33,950 nt of DNA from Acidimicrobiia bacterium (GCA_009842675.1 VYEX01000056.1:1-33950); one strand, 5' to 3'; counted from the first letter of the stretch, positions 7,492 through 16,724 are shown. Notes: a model not told the origin generated them from the sequence alone. A program made the numbers and translations.

Positions 7492-10395
7492 CTACTGAAA
7501 GTCCTCGATCGGCGGGCAGGCGCAGAAGACGTTCTTGTCGCCGTGGGCCCCGTCGATGCGGCCGACGGGACACCAGTACTTGCGCTCGCGGATCTCCGGA
7601 AGGGCGAAGGCGGCTTGCTCTCTGGAGTAAGGCCGGTCCCAATGGTCGTCGGCGATCACCGCTGCGGTGTGGGGGGCTCGGCGCAACGGGCTGTCCTCTA
7701 TGGCGATCACCCCGTCGGCCACATGGTCGATCTCGGCTCGGATGGCAGTCATGGCCGCCACAAAGCGGTCGAGCTCGACTTTCGACTCCGACTCGGTGGG
7801 CTCGACCATCAGCGTGCCTGCCACTGGGAACGACACCGTGGGAGCGTGGAAGCCGAAGTCGATGAGCCGTTTGGCCACGTCTTCCACAGTGACGCCGGTC
7901 TGGGCGTGGAGGGGGCGCAGGTCGATGATGCATTCGTGAGCTACCAGGCCGTTCTCGCCGGTGTAGAGCACTGGAAACAGGCCGTCGAGGTGCTTGGCCA
8001 GGTAGTTGGCGCTGAGCAGGGCCACTCCGGTGGCCTCAGTTAGCCCCTCGCCTCCCATGGCGACGATGTAGGCCCAGGAGATGGGCAGAATGCCGGCTGA
8101 ACCCCAGGGGGCGGCGGAAACCGCCCCTACTCCGGTGGACGGGCCGGCTTCGGCTACCACCGGGTGGTTGGGCAGGAAGGGGGCCAAATGCGGGCCCACC
8201 GCCACCGGCCCGACGCCCGGCCCGCCCCCGCCGTGGGGGATGCAGAACGTCTTGTGGAGGTTCAGGTGGGATACGTCGGCGCCGAACTGGCCGGGCTGGG
8301 CTACCCCTACCAGGGCGTTGAGGTTGGCCCCGTCTAGGTACACCTGCCCGCCGTGGGCGTGAATCAAGTCGCACACCTCGGTCACGGTGGCCTCGTATAC
8401 CCCGTGGGTAGACGGGTAGGTGATCATGAGGGCGCTGAGGCGGTCGTCGTGCTCCTGGACATTGGCCTTCAGGTCTTCCATGTCCACGTTGCCGTCGTCA
8501 TCGCATTTGACCACCACCACCTTCATGCCGGCCATGACTGCGCTGGCCGCGTTGGTGCCGTGGGCAGAAGCAGGAATCAAGCAGATATCGCGCTGAGTCT
8601 CGCCGCGGGCCGCGTGATAGCCCCGGATGGCCAATAGTCCAGCGAGTTCACCCTGGGAGCCGGCGTTGGGTTGGAGCGAGACCGCGGCGTAGCCGGTGAT
8701 GGTCACCAGCATCTGCTCTAGTTCGTGGATCATTGCCCGGTAGCCCTCGGTCTGATCCGACGGGGCGAACGGGTGCATGGCGGCGAACTCGGGCCAGCTC
8801 ACCGGCTCCATCTGGGTGGTGGCGTTGAGCTTCATGGTGCAGGATCCCAGCGGGATCATGGTGCGGTCGAGGGCTAGGTCTTTGGAAGCGAGGTGGCGCA
8901 GGTAACGCAGCATCTCAGTCTCGCTGTGGTAACGGTGGAATGTGGGGTGGGCCAGGTACTCGCTGGTCCGAACGTATTCGGTTGGAATCGCGTCCGGGGT
9001 TTCGGCGTCCAAGTCGTCAATGCTTTGAGCATCGCCGTCGATACCAAACGCTCGCCATAGGTCGATGACCGTGTTCCTGGTGGTGGTTTCGTCGAGCGAG
9101 AACCCCACGGTGTCGTCGTCCACCGGCCGCAGATTCAACCCTTCACCCAGCGCGGCAGACATGAACTCCGATGACCGGCCCGGCACAAGGACGGTGACAG
9201 TGTCGAAGAAGTGGTCATTGACCAGTTCGAAACCGGCCTGGCGCAGCCCCGCAGCGGCAATGGCGGTCAGTCGGTGGACCCGTCGGGCGATGCGGGCCAG
9301 CCCCTCGGGGCCGTGGTACACGGCGTACATGGAGGCCATCACCGCCAACAGCACTTGGGCGGTGCAGATGTTGCTGGTGGCCTTCTCCCGGCGGATGTGC
9401 TGCTCCCGGGTTTGCAGGGTGAGCCGGTAGGCCACCGACCCGGCATCGTCGATCGACACCCCCGCCAACCGGCCGGGCAACGACCGCATGGCTGATTCTG
9501 GTACCGCGATGAACCCGGCGTGGGGTCCGCCGAAGCCCAGCGGAACCCCGAACCGCTGCGAGGAGCCCACCACCGCGTCGGCCCCCAGCTCTCCGGGAGG
9601 AGTCAGCAGGCACAGCGCCAGCAAGTCGGTGGCCACCGCCACTAGGGCGTTGACGTTGTGGGCGGCGGCGATGATTGCGCTCAGGTCACCGATGCGTCCC
9701 GAACTTCCGGGATACGACACCAGCACCCCGAAGGCCCCGTCGGCCAGCTCTTCAATGTTGGCCTGGTCCAAGTCGGCAATGACGATCTCGATGCCCAGCG
9801 GCTCCGCACGAGTGGCCACGACGTCGATGGTCTGAGGGTGGGTGTCGGCATCAACGATGAACCGGTCGTCGGGCGCCTTGCGATTGATCCGCCGCAGCAG
9901 CGTCATGGCCTCGGCCGCCGCGGTGCCCTCATCCAGCAGCGAGGCGTTGGCCATTCCCATGGCGCTCAGGTCTGTGACCAGGGTCTGGAAGTTGACTAGC
10001 GCCTCCAGACGGCCCTGGGAGATCTCCGGTTGGTAAGGGGTGTAGGCGGTGTACCAGGCCGGATTCTCCAGCACATTGCGGCGCACCACCGGTGGCGTGA
10101 TGGTGTTGTAGTAGCCCATGCCGATCAGGGAGGTGACCACCCTGTTGCGATTGGCCAGTTCCCTGAGCGCTTCGGTCGTAGCCGCCTCAGTCAACCCCGG
10201 GGGCAGTTCTAGCGGGCTGTTAGAGCGGATGATGGGAGGAACAGCGGCGTCCACCAGAGCCGAGAGGCTGTCGTAACCCAGTTCGGCCAGCATTGCGGCC
10301 CGCTCCTCAGGCCCAGGACCGATGTGGCGGGCCTGGAACTCGTCAGGGTTTTCCAGGGCCGCGAGGCTCTCAGCAGGGGTGGACGTCGAAGACAT
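7492..10395 (-). CDS. gcvP: Glycine dehydrogenase (decarboxylating), P-protein
   Basis: The P-protein of the glycine cleavage system. It decarboxylates glycine with PLP and passes the aminomethyl group to lipoylated GcvH. At 967 residues it is the long single-chain form, with N-terminal ([15 protein letters not shown]) and C-terminal halves of the fused type. The PLP lysine is Lys715 in [16 protein letters not shown], the family signature. [23 protein letters not shown] and MYGSxTM-like stretches elsewhere agree, including [13 protein letters not shown] and the C-terminal FCACPPIED. The neighbouring genes are not gcvT or gcvH, so those must be elsewhere in the genome. I saw no glycine riboswitch in the 15-base gap upstream. 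A normal, intact housekeeping gene. Confidence 0.97.
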   Translation of the reverse strand: MSSTSTPAESLAALENPDEFQARHIGPGPEERAAMLAELGYDSLSALVDAAVPPIIRSNSPLELPPGLTEAATTEALRELANRNRVVTSLIGMGYYNTITPPVVRRNVLENPAWYTAYTPYQPEISQGRLEALVNFQTLVTDLSAMGMANASLLDEGTAAAEAMTLLRRINRKAPDDRFIVDADTHPQTIDVVATRAEPLGIEIVIADLDQANIEELADGAFGVLVSYPGSSGRIGDLSAIIAAAHNVNALVAVATDLLALCLLTPPGELGADAVVGSSQRFGVPLGFGGPHAGFIAVPESAMRSLPGRLAGVSIDDAGSVAYRLTLQTREQHIRREKATSNICTAQVLLAVMASMYAVYHGPEGLARIARRVHRLTAIAAAGLRQAGFELVNDHFFDTVTVLVPGRSSEFMSAALGEGLNLRPVDDDTVGFSLDETTTRNTVIDLWRAFGIDGDAQSIDDLDAETPDAIPTEYVRTSEYLAHPTFHRYHSETEMLRYLRHLASKDLALDRTMIPLGSCTMKLNATTQMEPVSWPEFAAMHPFAPSDQTEGYRAMIHELEQMLVTITGYAAVSLQPNAGSQGELAGLLAIRGYHAARGETQRDICLIPASAHGTNAASAVMAGMKVVVVKCDDDGNVDMEDLKANVQEHDDRLSALMITYPSTHGVYEATVTEVCDLIHAHGGQVYLDGANLNALVGVAQPGQFGADVSHLNLHKTFCIPHGGGGPGVGPVAVGPHLAPFLPNHPVVAEAGPSTGVGAVSAAPWGSAGILPISWAYIVAMGGEGLTEATGVALLSANYLAKHLDGLFPVLYTGENGLVAHECIIDLRPLHAQTGVTVEDVAKRLIDFGFHAPTVSFPVAGTLMVEPTESESKVELDRFVAAMTAIRAEIDHVADGVIAIEDSPLRRAPHTAAVIADDHWDRPYSREQAAFALPEIRERKYWCPVGRIDGAHGDKNVFCACPPIEDFQ

Positions 10396-10410
10396 GGGTG
10401 ATCGGATGGC

Positions 10411-11508
10411 TTAGGGGGCCACCGCCCCTGCGTCGGTCAACCCGTAGCGGTTGAACGGTCCGAAGAAGCCGTGCTCGTACAGGCCGTACCCCACGTTGCC
10501 TTCGTAGGTGTAACGAGCCACGTGATCCACCACGCCGTACTGGCCGATCGGCTTGACTTCCTTCTCCACACTCAGGACCTTGCCCTGCACTACCAGGTCA
10601 GGTCCCTGGTACATGCCGTGGCGCCAATCAGCGTCCATGCCGTACCCGGTGCCCACAGATACGAAGTTTACCAGCAAAGGTTGGCAGTCAATCTCGATTC
10701 CGGCCTCGGGGAATGAGACGGTGGAATGGGTGAGCACCCGGGTGCCCGACTCGAAGGTGTGGTTGTGCTCGGGGCGGCCCAAGTCCTCGTCGGGGCGGCC
10801 GTCGGCCCACACCCGCTTGCCTTCCACCAATCGCCGACTTCCGTCGTCCTCCTCGTTGTTCATGTAGAGAACGGCGTGGTCGTCGAACATCATCGGGAAG
10901 TAGTTCCACATGCCGGCCATCACGTTGACCCCTTGGCGGATACCGTCGGCCTCGGGCTCGCCTACCGGGCGGATACCCCACGAGCGGTCACGGGCGCCGC
11001 CCCACCGGTCGGGAGTGACTGCGAAGTCCTCGCCGCCCACCGAAAGGGTGCCCTCCCATCGGCCGAGCTGGGCGAAACGCTGGGTGTTGAACACCACTCG
11101 CCCTTCGCTGCGGATGAACTGGTTGGGCTCCTCGATAGCTCGAATCGACGCATCCCAGGTCACATCCATGGCGATGGTGTGCTCGTTGGGCTCCACGATG
11201 AAGCGCACCTTCTGGAGGGGCTCGATGACCTCGATCCGCATGGGACCGACCGACATGTCCATGCGGTCGGTGAGCGGTCGGGAGCCTCGAATCACATGGT
11301 GCTCGTCGTTCCGGCGCACACAGCAGAAGGCGTCGTGAACGCCCAGGTTGGGATATTGGCCCATGCCGAAGATGGCAAACAGCTCGTCGCTGGAGCCGTG
11401 CATGCAGAAGTAGTTGCGGTCGTAGAAATTGCGGTCGGAGGTGGCGACGTTGCGGATCCAATCAGGGGACTGGTGAACCGGGAACTCGTCCCAAGAGGAG
11501 ATGGCCAT
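10411..11508 (-). CDS. Conserved protein, probable AttH/CrtC-like lipocalin-type fold
   Basis: A 365-residue soluble protein. I do not assign a reaction. It is rich in beta strands and Trp/Gly turns (RWEGTLSVGGEDFAVTPDRWGGARDRSWGIRP and a MWNYFPMMFDDHAVLYM strand pair), which resembles the AttH/hydroxyneurosporene-hydratase (CrtC) lipocalin-like superfamily seen beside steroid and terpenoid genes in actinobacteria. The frame is open to 11772, but that extension is antisense to the divergent SDR. The ATG at 11508 has AAAGGA 7 nt upstream and begins MAISSWDEFPVH, so I start there. It is divergent from the SDR (77-base shared promoter region) and lies 15 bases ahead of gcvP. No signal peptide is visible. 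Family call is moderate, function unknown. Confidence 0.7.
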   Translation of the reverse strand: MAISSWDEFPVHQSPDWIRNVATSDRNFYDRNYFCMHGSSDELFAIFGMGQYPNLGVHDAFCCVRRNDEHHVIRGSRPLTDRMDMSVGPMRIEVIEPLQKVRFIVEPNEHTIAMDVTWDASIRAIEEPNQFIRSEGRVVFNTQRFAQLGRWEGTLSVGGEDFAVTPDRWGGARDRSWGIRPVGEPEADGIRQGVNVMAGMWNYFPMMFDDHAVLYMNNEEDDGSRRLVEGKRVWADGRPDEDLGRPEHNHTFESGTRVLTHSTVSFPEAGIEIDCQPLLVNFVSVGTGYGMDADWRHGMYQGPDLVVQGKVLSVEKEVKPIGQYGVVDHVARYTYEGNVGYGLYEHGFFGPFNRYGLTDAGAVAP

Positions 11509-11584
11509 TGCTGTCCTTTCAGTAATCGTTGCGCGGTCGCCTACCTTATGTCCTCGTAGCAACGGCCATAGAAAGCAGAGGTCC
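11509..11584. promoter_or_regulatory. Divergent promoter region, AttH-like gene / SDR
   Basis: 76 bases between two divergent starts. It must hold both promoters. The minus-strand gene has an AAAGGA Shine-Dalgarno and the plus-strand gene an AGAGG. A weak 6-bp dyad (CGTTGC 11527-11532, GCAACG 11559-11564) and a TACCTT hexamer at 11542-11547 are the only candidate elements I see. Confidence 0.45.
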
Positions 11585-12346
11585 ATGAGCGACACAATGG
11601 AAGGCAAGGTGGCACTGGTGACCGGTGGTGCCAGCGGGATCGGCCAAGAAGCCGCGGTGCTGTTTGCCCGGAGAGGGGCCAAGGTCGCGGTGGCCGACCG
11701 AAATGCGGAAGGCGGTGCCGAGACGGTGGCCCGGATCGAGGCCGAGGGAGGCCAAGGCCAGTTCTTTGCCACAGATGTAACCGACGAGGACCAAGTGGCT
11801 GCCTTGGTGGCATCGGTGGTGTCGGCGTTCGGCCAACTCGACTACGCCTTCAACAACGCGGGTATCACCCATCCATCGAGGCTGTTCCATGAGCTCACGC
11901 TTGAGCAATGGGATGAGATGATCACCGTCAACCTGACCTCGGTGTTTCTGTGCATGAAGCACGAGATCATCCAGATGCTGGCCCAAGGCGGCGGAGCAAT
12001 CGTCAATACAGCGTCTGGAGCGGCCATTATTCCTGCGCCCGGCCAGCCCCACTACACCGCGGCCAAACGGGGAGTGCTGGGTTTGACCACCTACGCAGCC
12101 GATGAGCTCAACAACAAGGGCATTCGAGTCAATGCCATTTGCCCGGGCATGATCGACACCCCGATGGTGGCTTCGTGGCGGGAGTCGAGCCCCGAGATGG
12201 CCGAGGCCGTCATCCAGATGATGCCCGGCGGACGTTTGGGCCAGCCCGAAGAAGTGGCTGAAGCCGCGGTATGGCTGTGCAGCGACGAGGCACGCTGGGT
12301 GTCGGGCGACACCATGCTGGTCGACGGCGGAATGCTCAACCGCTAG
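11585..12346 (+). CDS. Short-chain dehydrogenase/reductase (cassette 1)
   Basis: A 253-residue classical SDR that would oxidise or reduce an alcohol/ketone with NAD(P). Motifs: TGGASGIG cofactor loop near residue 13, DVTDEDQ adenine-ring motif, NNAGI, an intact catalytic Ser (VNTASGAA) and the YTAAK pair, then a C-terminal SGDTMLVDGG. The frame is open further upstream, but ATG 11585 has a Shine-Dalgarno (AGAGG) 3-8 nt ahead and gives the normal SDR start MSDTMEGKVALVTGG. It precedes the DUF35-thiolase-P450 group by 145 bases containing stable GC-rich hairpins, so it may have partly independent transcription. Cassette 2 ends with a similar SDR. The substrate is probably a ring or side-chain hydroxyl of a hydrophobic compound (inference). 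Confidence 0.93.
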   Translation: MSDTMEGKVALVTGGASGIGQEAAVLFARRGAKVAVADRNAEGGAETVARIEAEGGQGQFFATDVTDEDQVAALVASVVSAFGQLDYAFNNAGITHPSRLFHELTLEQWDEMITVNLTSVFLCMKHEIIQMLAQGGGAIVNTASGAAIIPAPGQPHYTAAKRGVLGLTTYAADELNNKGIRVNAICPGMIDTPMVASWRESSPEMAEAVIQMMPGGRLGQPEEVAEAAVWLCSDEARWVSGDTMLVDGGMLNR

Positions 12347-12379
12347 TGGGCATTGGCGCGCGTCCGGGCGGCGGGTCCT

Positions 12380-12424
12380 GTCACGTGACGGCGGCCTGGC
12401 GTGCTCCGCGTGCGCCAGGTCCGC
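12380..12424. terminator. GC-rich hairpin region after cassette-1 SDR
   Basis: The 145-base gap 12347-12491 holds a 10-bp perfect palindrome GTCACGTGAC (12380-12389) and a hairpin with left arm 12391-12401 (GCGGCCTGGCG) and right arm 12413-12424, 11 pairs with one bulged T at 12420. No U-tract follows, so it is a rho-dependent or attenuating structure at best. The palindrome could be an operator. A TAAGCT hexamer (12477-12482) follows, 9 nt before the DUF35 ATG. Confidence 0.4.
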
Positions 12425-12491
12425 CTCCGGCGCCACCCACCGCCCTCGCGGGGTGCCGTTCTAGCGGTTGACCTCCTAAGCTCCCTCGTTG

Positions 12492-12944
12492 ATGACGAGG
12501 ACTTCTGTGGCCGCGGTGGAGGGGCTGTTCACGCTGGACCCCGACGAACCGCGGCTGATCGGCGGACGGGCCCGCAGTCGAGGCTCCTACTTTTTTCCGA
12601 AGGCCTTGGCCGGCTCCGATCCTGCTTGCCTGGGCGACGAGATCGACGAAGTGCTGCTCAGCCGGACTGGCGAGCTTTGGTCCTTCACCACTGGTGAATA
12701 CGCTCCGCCCGCGCCCTACGTGATCCCCGGCGACGAGTTCGAACCCTACGTAGTAGCCGCGGTGCGGCTGGCTGAGGAGAACTTGGTGGTGCTGGGGCAG
12801 GTGATTCCGGGGGTGTCGGTGGATGAGCTGTCGATGGGCATGGAAATGGAATTGGTGATCGACGTGCTCTATTCCGACGATGAGCACGACTACTTGGTGT
12901 GGAAGTGGGCTCCAGTGGCGAAGAACCGGAACGGAGAAGAGTGA
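12492..12944 (+). CDS. DUF35/OB-fold thiolase partner with degenerate zinc ribbon
   Basis: A 150-residue small protein of the DUF35 type (N-terminal rubredoxin-like zinc ribbon plus C-terminal OB fold) that pairs with SCP-x/Ltp-type thiolases. The OB fold is evident (GELWSFTTGEYAPPAPYVIP, then VVLGQVIPG, MELVIDVL and YLVWKWAPV). The ribbon is degenerate: where the family has two CxxC pairs, this protein has RARSRG and ACLGDE, leaving a single Cys46. The start is ATG 12492 (a TTG at 12489 is also open). Its stop overlaps the ATG of the thiolase-like gene in ATGATG style (TGA 12942-12944), so the two are translationally coupled and surely act together. Family by fold and context; the loss of Zn ligands is seen directly. 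Confidence 0.82.
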   Translation: MTRTSVAAVEGLFTLDPDEPRLIGGRARSRGSYFFPKALAGSDPACLGDEIDEVLLSRTGELWSFTTGEYAPPAPYVIPGDEFEPYVVAAVRLAEENLVVLGQVIPGVSVDELSMGMEMELVIDVLYSDDEHDYLVWKWAPVAKNRNGEE

Positions 12945-14131
12945 TGGACGAGATCGCCATTCTCGGGGTGGGCATGCACCCGTGGGGCAAGTGGGGTCGC
13001 AACTTTGCGGAGTACGGGGTGAAGGCCGCCCGCGACGCGCTCTCCGACGCCGAGGTGGGCTGGGACGAGGTCCAGTTCGTGTCTGGGGCCAACAGCGTTC
13101 GCTGTGGCTACCCCGGCTATGTGTCGGCATCCACCTTCGCCAACGCTCTGGGATTCACCGGCTGCCAGTTGGCCAGTTCATACGCGGCCTGCGCCTCCGG
13201 GGCAACCGCGCTGAGCATCGCCCGGGCCCAGATCCTGTCGGGGGTTTGCGACGTGGCCTTGGTGGTGGGGGCTGAGTCCACCCCCAAGGGATTTTTCGCT
13301 CCCAACGCCGGGGAGCGCCATGAAGATCCCGATTGGCTCCGCTTTCACCTTGTTGGGGCCACCAATCCAACATATTTTGCCCTCTATGCCCGGCGGCGCA
13401 TGGAGCTGTATGGCGATACCTCCGAGGACTTCGCCGCGGTCAAGGTCAAGAACTCCCGCCACGGGGTGTTCAATCCCAACGCCCGCTACACCAAGGAGTA
13501 CGACGTCGACGACATCGCCAACTCCCCGATGGTGGCCGACCCACTGCGGCTGTTGGAGATCTGTGCCACCTCCGATGGGGGCGCCGCGCTGGTGGTGTCC
13601 AGCCTGGAGTGGGCGGCCAGCCGGGGAGTGGACAACCCGGTTCGGGTCTCGGGTATCTCCACCGTGAGCCCCACCTACCCCAACAGCGTGATCGAGCTGC
13701 CCTATCTGGCGTCGGACTCATGGGCCGCGGTGGGCGACGAGACCATGACCTTCAAAGACAACATCGCGTCCCGGGCCTACGAGGAGGCATCGGTATCCCC
13801 CGATGACCTCGATTTCGCCGAGGTGTACGACCTGTCATCGGCCTACGAGCTCGATTGGTACGAGCACATAGGGCTGTGCGAGCGGGGCGACGCCGCCAAG
13901 CTCCTGCGAGCCGGCGACACTTCGCTGGGCGGCCGCATCCCGGTGAATCCCTCGGGCGGGCTGGGGGCCTTCGGTGAGGCGGTTCCCGCCCAGGCCATAG
14001 CCCAGGTGTGCGAGATGGTGTGGCAGCTTCGAGGCGAGGCCGGCCAACGCCAGGTGGATGGGGCCAAGGTGGGTCTGTCCATCAACCACGGCATGTTCGG
14101 CCACGGATCGTCGGTGATCTGCACCCGCTGA
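12944..14131 (+). CDS. Thiolase-like (SCP-x/Ltp type) protein, altered GHP motif
   Basis: A 395-residue protein of the thiolase superfamily, lipid-transfer (SCP-x/Ltp) branch. The nucleophile motif AACASG is present (Cys83). The C-terminal block normally reading GGL..GHPxGATG reads NPSGGLGAFGEAVPAQ instead, so His of GHP is replaced by Glu and the GATG loop is lost. The end is NHGMFGHGSSVICTR. Such thiolase-like proteins with DUF35 partners include Ltp2, a retro-aldolase that removes the last side-chain carbons from steroid CoA esters (established for that system; here inferred). The start at ATG 12944 follows from the overlap with the DUF35 stop. Upstream frame is open to 12899 but lies within the DUF35 gene. 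It is followed by a P450 gene. The paralogue at 25903 keeps GHP. Confidence 0.88.
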   Translation: MDEIAILGVGMHPWGKWGRNFAEYGVKAARDALSDAEVGWDEVQFVSGANSVRCGYPGYVSASTFANALGFTGCQLASSYAACASGATALSIARAQILSGVCDVALVVGAESTPKGFFAPNAGERHEDPDWLRFHLVGATNPTYFALYARRRMELYGDTSEDFAAVKVKNSRHGVFNPNARYTKEYDVDDIANSPMVADPLRLLEICATSDGGAALVVSSLEWAASRGVDNPVRVSGISTVSPTYPNSVIELPYLASDSWAAVGDETMTFKDNIASRAYEEASVSPDDLDFAEVYDLSSAYELDWYEHIGLCERGDAAKLLRAGDTSLGGRIPVNPSGGLGAFGEAVPAQAIAQVCEMVWQLRGEAGQRQVDGAKVGLSINHGMFGHGSSVICTR

Positions 14132-14169
14132 TTGGACGGCCCACTCTGGGGGCATCGGGGTCCAAAAGC

Positions 14170-14175
14170 TAGAGT
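14170..14175 (+). promoter_or_regulatory. Leaderless-type -10 box of P450 gene (cassette 1)
   Basis: TAGAGT, then 7 nt (GCCCGCC), then ATG at 14183. There is no Shine-Dalgarno. The 51-base gap after the thiolase gene leaves room for this independent promoter. No convincing -35 was found. Confidence 0.55.
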
Positions 14176-14182
14176 GCCCGCC

Positions 14183-15400
14183 ATGGCACCCCCCGACCTG
14201 CTCAGCTCCGACGAAGACCGCTATGAGGTGTATCGAGTTTACCGAGACGAATACCCCTGCTTTCACGACGAGGCGTCCGACACGTGGTTCGTGAGTCGCT
14301 ACGCCGATGTGGAGCATGTGTTCAAGAATCCGGAATTCAGCACCGACATGTACGAGTGGATGATTGAGCCCGCCCACGGGCCGACGCTCTTGTCCAAGCA
14401 CGGCGCCGAGCACTCCCGCTATCGCAACCTGGTTGCTCCATTCTTCCGAGGGGCGCTGCTGGAATCCGACTTCATGCCCATGATCGAGGCCCAGGCTAAG
14501 TCCATGATCGACCAATGGCTCGAAGATGGGAGCTGCGATCTGGTGGAAGGGCTGTCGCGCTACCTGCCCATCAAGGTGATCGTGGCCATGCTGGGGTTGC
14601 CCGACGAGGACCACCCCAAGTTCCAGGACTGGTACGAGTCGATCAACCGGTTCGTGTCGAATATCAACCAGGATCCGGACGTCATCGCCGAGGGGGAGCA
14701 GACCCGGGTCGATTTCCAGGAGTACCTGATGCCAGTTATTGCCGAGCGCCGCCGCAATCCCGGCAACGACCTGCTGTCCAACTTGGTTACCGCAGAGATA
14801 GACGGCAGTGGACTGTCGGACATCGAGGTCAAGTCGTTCACCAGCTTGCTTTTGACCGCTGGGGGAGAGACCACAGACAAGGCCATTGCCAGTCTGTTCA
14901 AGAACCTGCTTGAGCACCCCGATCAGCTCGAGCAAGTGCGCAGCGACCGCTCAATGGTCACCATGGCGGTGGCCGAGACCCTGCGCTATAGCCCGCCGGC
15001 CCACTGGATCCAACGACTGCCCCACGAGCAGGCCGAGCTGCCGTCGGGCACCGGCACCATCCCGGCCGGGGCCACGGTGACCGGCATCATCGGGGCGGCC
15101 AATCGGGATGAGCGCAAGTACACCCATATCGATCCCGAGCTGTTTGACATCAACCGGCAAGACCTACCCGCATCCAGCGCATTCGCGGCCAATGCTGAGC
15201 ACACCACGTTCTGTTTCGGGCGGCACCACTGCGTGGGCTCGTATCTGGCCAAAGCCGAGATCGAGGCCGCGCTGAACATGGTGCTGGATTGCACCGAAAA
15301 CCTCCGGTTGGCCGACGGCTTCGAGGCCAAAGAGGTAGGGGTGTTCCTCCGGGCCCCGGCCGAACTTCGGGTGGAATTTGATCCGGTAGGGGGCAGCTAG
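14183..15400 (+). CDS. Cytochrome P450 (cassette 1)
   Basis: A 405-residue soluble bacterial P450 that would hydroxylate a hydrophobic substrate using ferredoxin-supplied electrons. The I-helix oxygen-activation motif is LLTAGGETTD, the K-helix ETLRY, and the haem-thiolate loop TFCFGRHHCVG with Cys350. All are intact. The start ATG 14183 (MAPPDLLSSDEDR) fits the normal N-terminus. An in-frame ATG-less extension reaches 14132 but has no support. The B/C region (YEWMIEPAHGPTLLSKHG, then EHSRYRNLVAPFFRG) is shared closely with the truncated P450 at 31552, but not with the P450 at 27059, which has the usual DPPDHTRLRRL. It is preceded by a leaderless-type box. Ferredoxin and reductase genes are not in the window. 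Substrate likely a steroid or terpenoid (inference). Confidence 0.95.
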   Translation: MAPPDLLSSDEDRYEVYRVYRDEYPCFHDEASDTWFVSRYADVEHVFKNPEFSTDMYEWMIEPAHGPTLLSKHGAEHSRYRNLVAPFFRGALLESDFMPMIEAQAKSMIDQWLEDGSCDLVEGLSRYLPIKVIVAMLGLPDEDHPKFQDWYESINRFVSNINQDPDVIAEGEQTRVDFQEYLMPVIAERRRNPGNDLLSNLVTAEIDGSGLSDIEVKSFTSLLLTAGGETTDKAIASLFKNLLEHPDQLEQVRSDRSMVTMAVAETLRYSPPAHWIQRLPHEQAELPSGTGTIPAGATVTGIIGAANRDERKYTHIDPELFDINRQDLPASSAFAANAEHTTFCFGRHHCVGSYLAKAEIEAALNMVLDCTENLRLADGFEAKEVGVFLRAPAELRVEFDPVGGS

Positions 15401-15412
15401 GTTTTGGGGCGA

Positions 15413-15478
15413 TTGGTCCCGAAAAGCTGGATTTCCTACAATTTAGGCCTCAAGCGTTGGACCGATAGTGAATCGTCC
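15413..15478 (+). promoter_or_regulatory. Promoter and possible operator of sugar ABC operon
   Basis: TTGGTC (15413-15418), 18-base spacer, TACAAT (15437-15442): a good -35/-10 pair. Just downstream, GGACCGAT (15459-15466) and ATCGTCC (15472-15478) form a dyad with one bulged base, which could be a repressor operator or a 5' leader hairpin. A strong Shine-Dalgarno (GGAGAGGGG) follows before the ATG at 15494. Confidence 0.55.
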
Positions 15479-15493
15479 GGAGAGGGGACAACT

Positions 15494-16684
15494 ATGAAAC
15501 GCTCCTTGTGGAAGCTGCTGGCAGCACTGCTGGCGTTGACGCTCGTTGTTGCTGCATGCGGCAACGACGATGACGACGCCGCCGAGCCAGCGCCTGCCCC
15601 GGCCACGGAGGCTCCCGCCCCGGCTGCCACGGAGGCTCCCGCCCCGGCAGCCACTGAGGCGCCTGCACCAGAGCCGACTGAAGAGATGGCTCCCGAGCTG
15701 CCTCATATCACTGTCGGCTATCTCCAGTGGATTTACGCCGATGAGGCTGGCAAGCGCATTGAGGATGCCGCAAAAGAAGCGGTGCTCTTCCTGGGTTGGG
15801 ACTATGAGACCTGCGACGCGGCCGGTGACCCGGCACAGATGCCGGTCTGCGGTAACCAGTTGCTCGATGCCGACATCGACGTGATGCTCACCGACGGTAT
15901 TCCCGAGGCGTTCATCACCGACGTTCTGGAACGGGCCGAGGCCGAAGGCGTGCCGGTGCTGTCAGCCGGTGGCGAGGTAGACCCTCGCAACTTCTACATC
16001 GCCAGCTTCGCCTCTGATGACACCGACCTCGGGGTTCAGCTGGCCAACTACCTGGTTGAGCAGCTGCCTGACGGGGGCAACATCATCGTGCAGACGGTGC
16101 CCACCGCATGGAGTGACAAGCGCATTACCGGGCTCAATTCAGTGATCGAGGGGACCGGTATCACGGTTGTCGATCAATGGGAAGGCGATTTTGCCAACCT
16201 GGTAGCCGGTACCGAGGCGGATGTGACCACCAAATTGCAGCAGTACGACGATGTTGACGCTGTATGGATCAACTTCTCGGTTGCCTCCATCGGTGCTGCG
16301 TCAGCAATTGGCGCCCTCTATCCCGACGGCGATGATCCAGACCGACCGCTGCTGGTCACCTTCTACGCCAACCCGACAACGGTCAATGACATCCGGGATG
16401 GCCGGGTAGATGCCGCGGTAGACGAGAAGCTGGAATGGCAGAGCTGGGCCCAGGTAGACGCCGTGGCCGAGCTGCTGGCATTCGGCACCCAACCGAGCCA
16501 GGAGCGGGCTCCGTCCTACGATGGCCGGGTCTTCTCCGTGCGCCAGGTGGTCACCATCGACACCGTGAATGCCATGCCCGCCGATAGCACTGAGGTTCCC
16601 GCACCGGATCCGCCAGGTGACTATGAGGAATACTTCCGCAACAAGTGGTGCTCGCTCTTCAGCGGGGTCGCGAACTGCGGCTAA
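15494..16684 (+). CDS. Sugar-type ABC transporter substrate-binding lipoprotein
   Basis: A 396-residue periplasmic-binding-protein-type lipoprotein (peripla_BP_4 fold) that would capture a sugar or similar solute outside the membrane. The signal peptide ends with lipobox VAAC (Cys22). An Asp-rich stretch and a Pro/Ala/Thr/Glu linker (31-64, repeated APAPAATE) tether the globular domain (65-390), which has the D-x-DG type core VMLTDGIPEAFITDVLERAEAEGVPVLSAGG and VWINFSVASIGAA segments. ATG 15494 has a strong Shine-Dalgarno. The frame is open upstream only through non-coding sequence. It is followed by permease and double ATPase: a CUT2/simple-sugar importer. The solute is not known; the family handles ribose, rhamnose, xylose, autoinducer-2 and others. 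Confidence 0.9.
   Translation: MKRSLWKLLAALLALTLVVAACGNDDDDAAEPAPAPATEAPAPAATEAPAPAATEAPAPEPTEEMAPELPHITVGYLQWIYADEAGKRIEDAAKEAVLFLGWDYETCDAAGDPAQMPVCGNQLLDADIDVMLTDGIPEAFITDVLERAEAEGVPVLSAGGEVDPRNFYIASFASDDTDLGVQLANYLVEQLPDGGNIIVQTVPTAWSDKRITGLNSVIEGTGITVVDQWEGDFANLVAGTEADVTTKLQQYDDVDAVWINFSVASIGAASAIGALYPDGDDPDRPLLVTFYANPTTVNDIRDGRVDAAVDEKLEWQSWAQVDAVAELLAFGTQPSQERAPSYDGRVFSVRQVVTIDTVNAMPADSTEVPAPDPPGDYEEYFRNKWCSLFSGVANCG
15584..15685. repeat. Tandem APAPAATE-encoding linker repeat
   Basis: About three imperfect 24-base units, encoding APAPAATE-like blocks (residues 31-64) after the lipobox of the binding protein. Units stay in frame. It is a typical surface-exposed linker of actinobacterial lipoproteins, and likely to vary in copy number between strains. 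Confidence 0.85.
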
Positions 16685-16724
16685 GAAGCTGAACTTGCAC
16701 TTCTAGGTGTAGGAAAATGCGTCT

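Noticed and set aside
10396..10410. Glycine riboswitch ahead of gcvP
   Set aside because: The gap is only 15 bases, and I saw no tandem glycine aptamer in the nearby promoter region at 11509-11584.
11509..11772. N-terminal extension of the AttH-like gene to 11772
   Set aside because: Would lie antisense to the SDR start. ATG 11508 has a Shine-Dalgarno and the extension has non-protein-like composition.
13835..14935. A 366-codon minus-strand frame under thiolase and P450
   Set aside because: Antisense shadow over two motif-bearing genes and their boundary.
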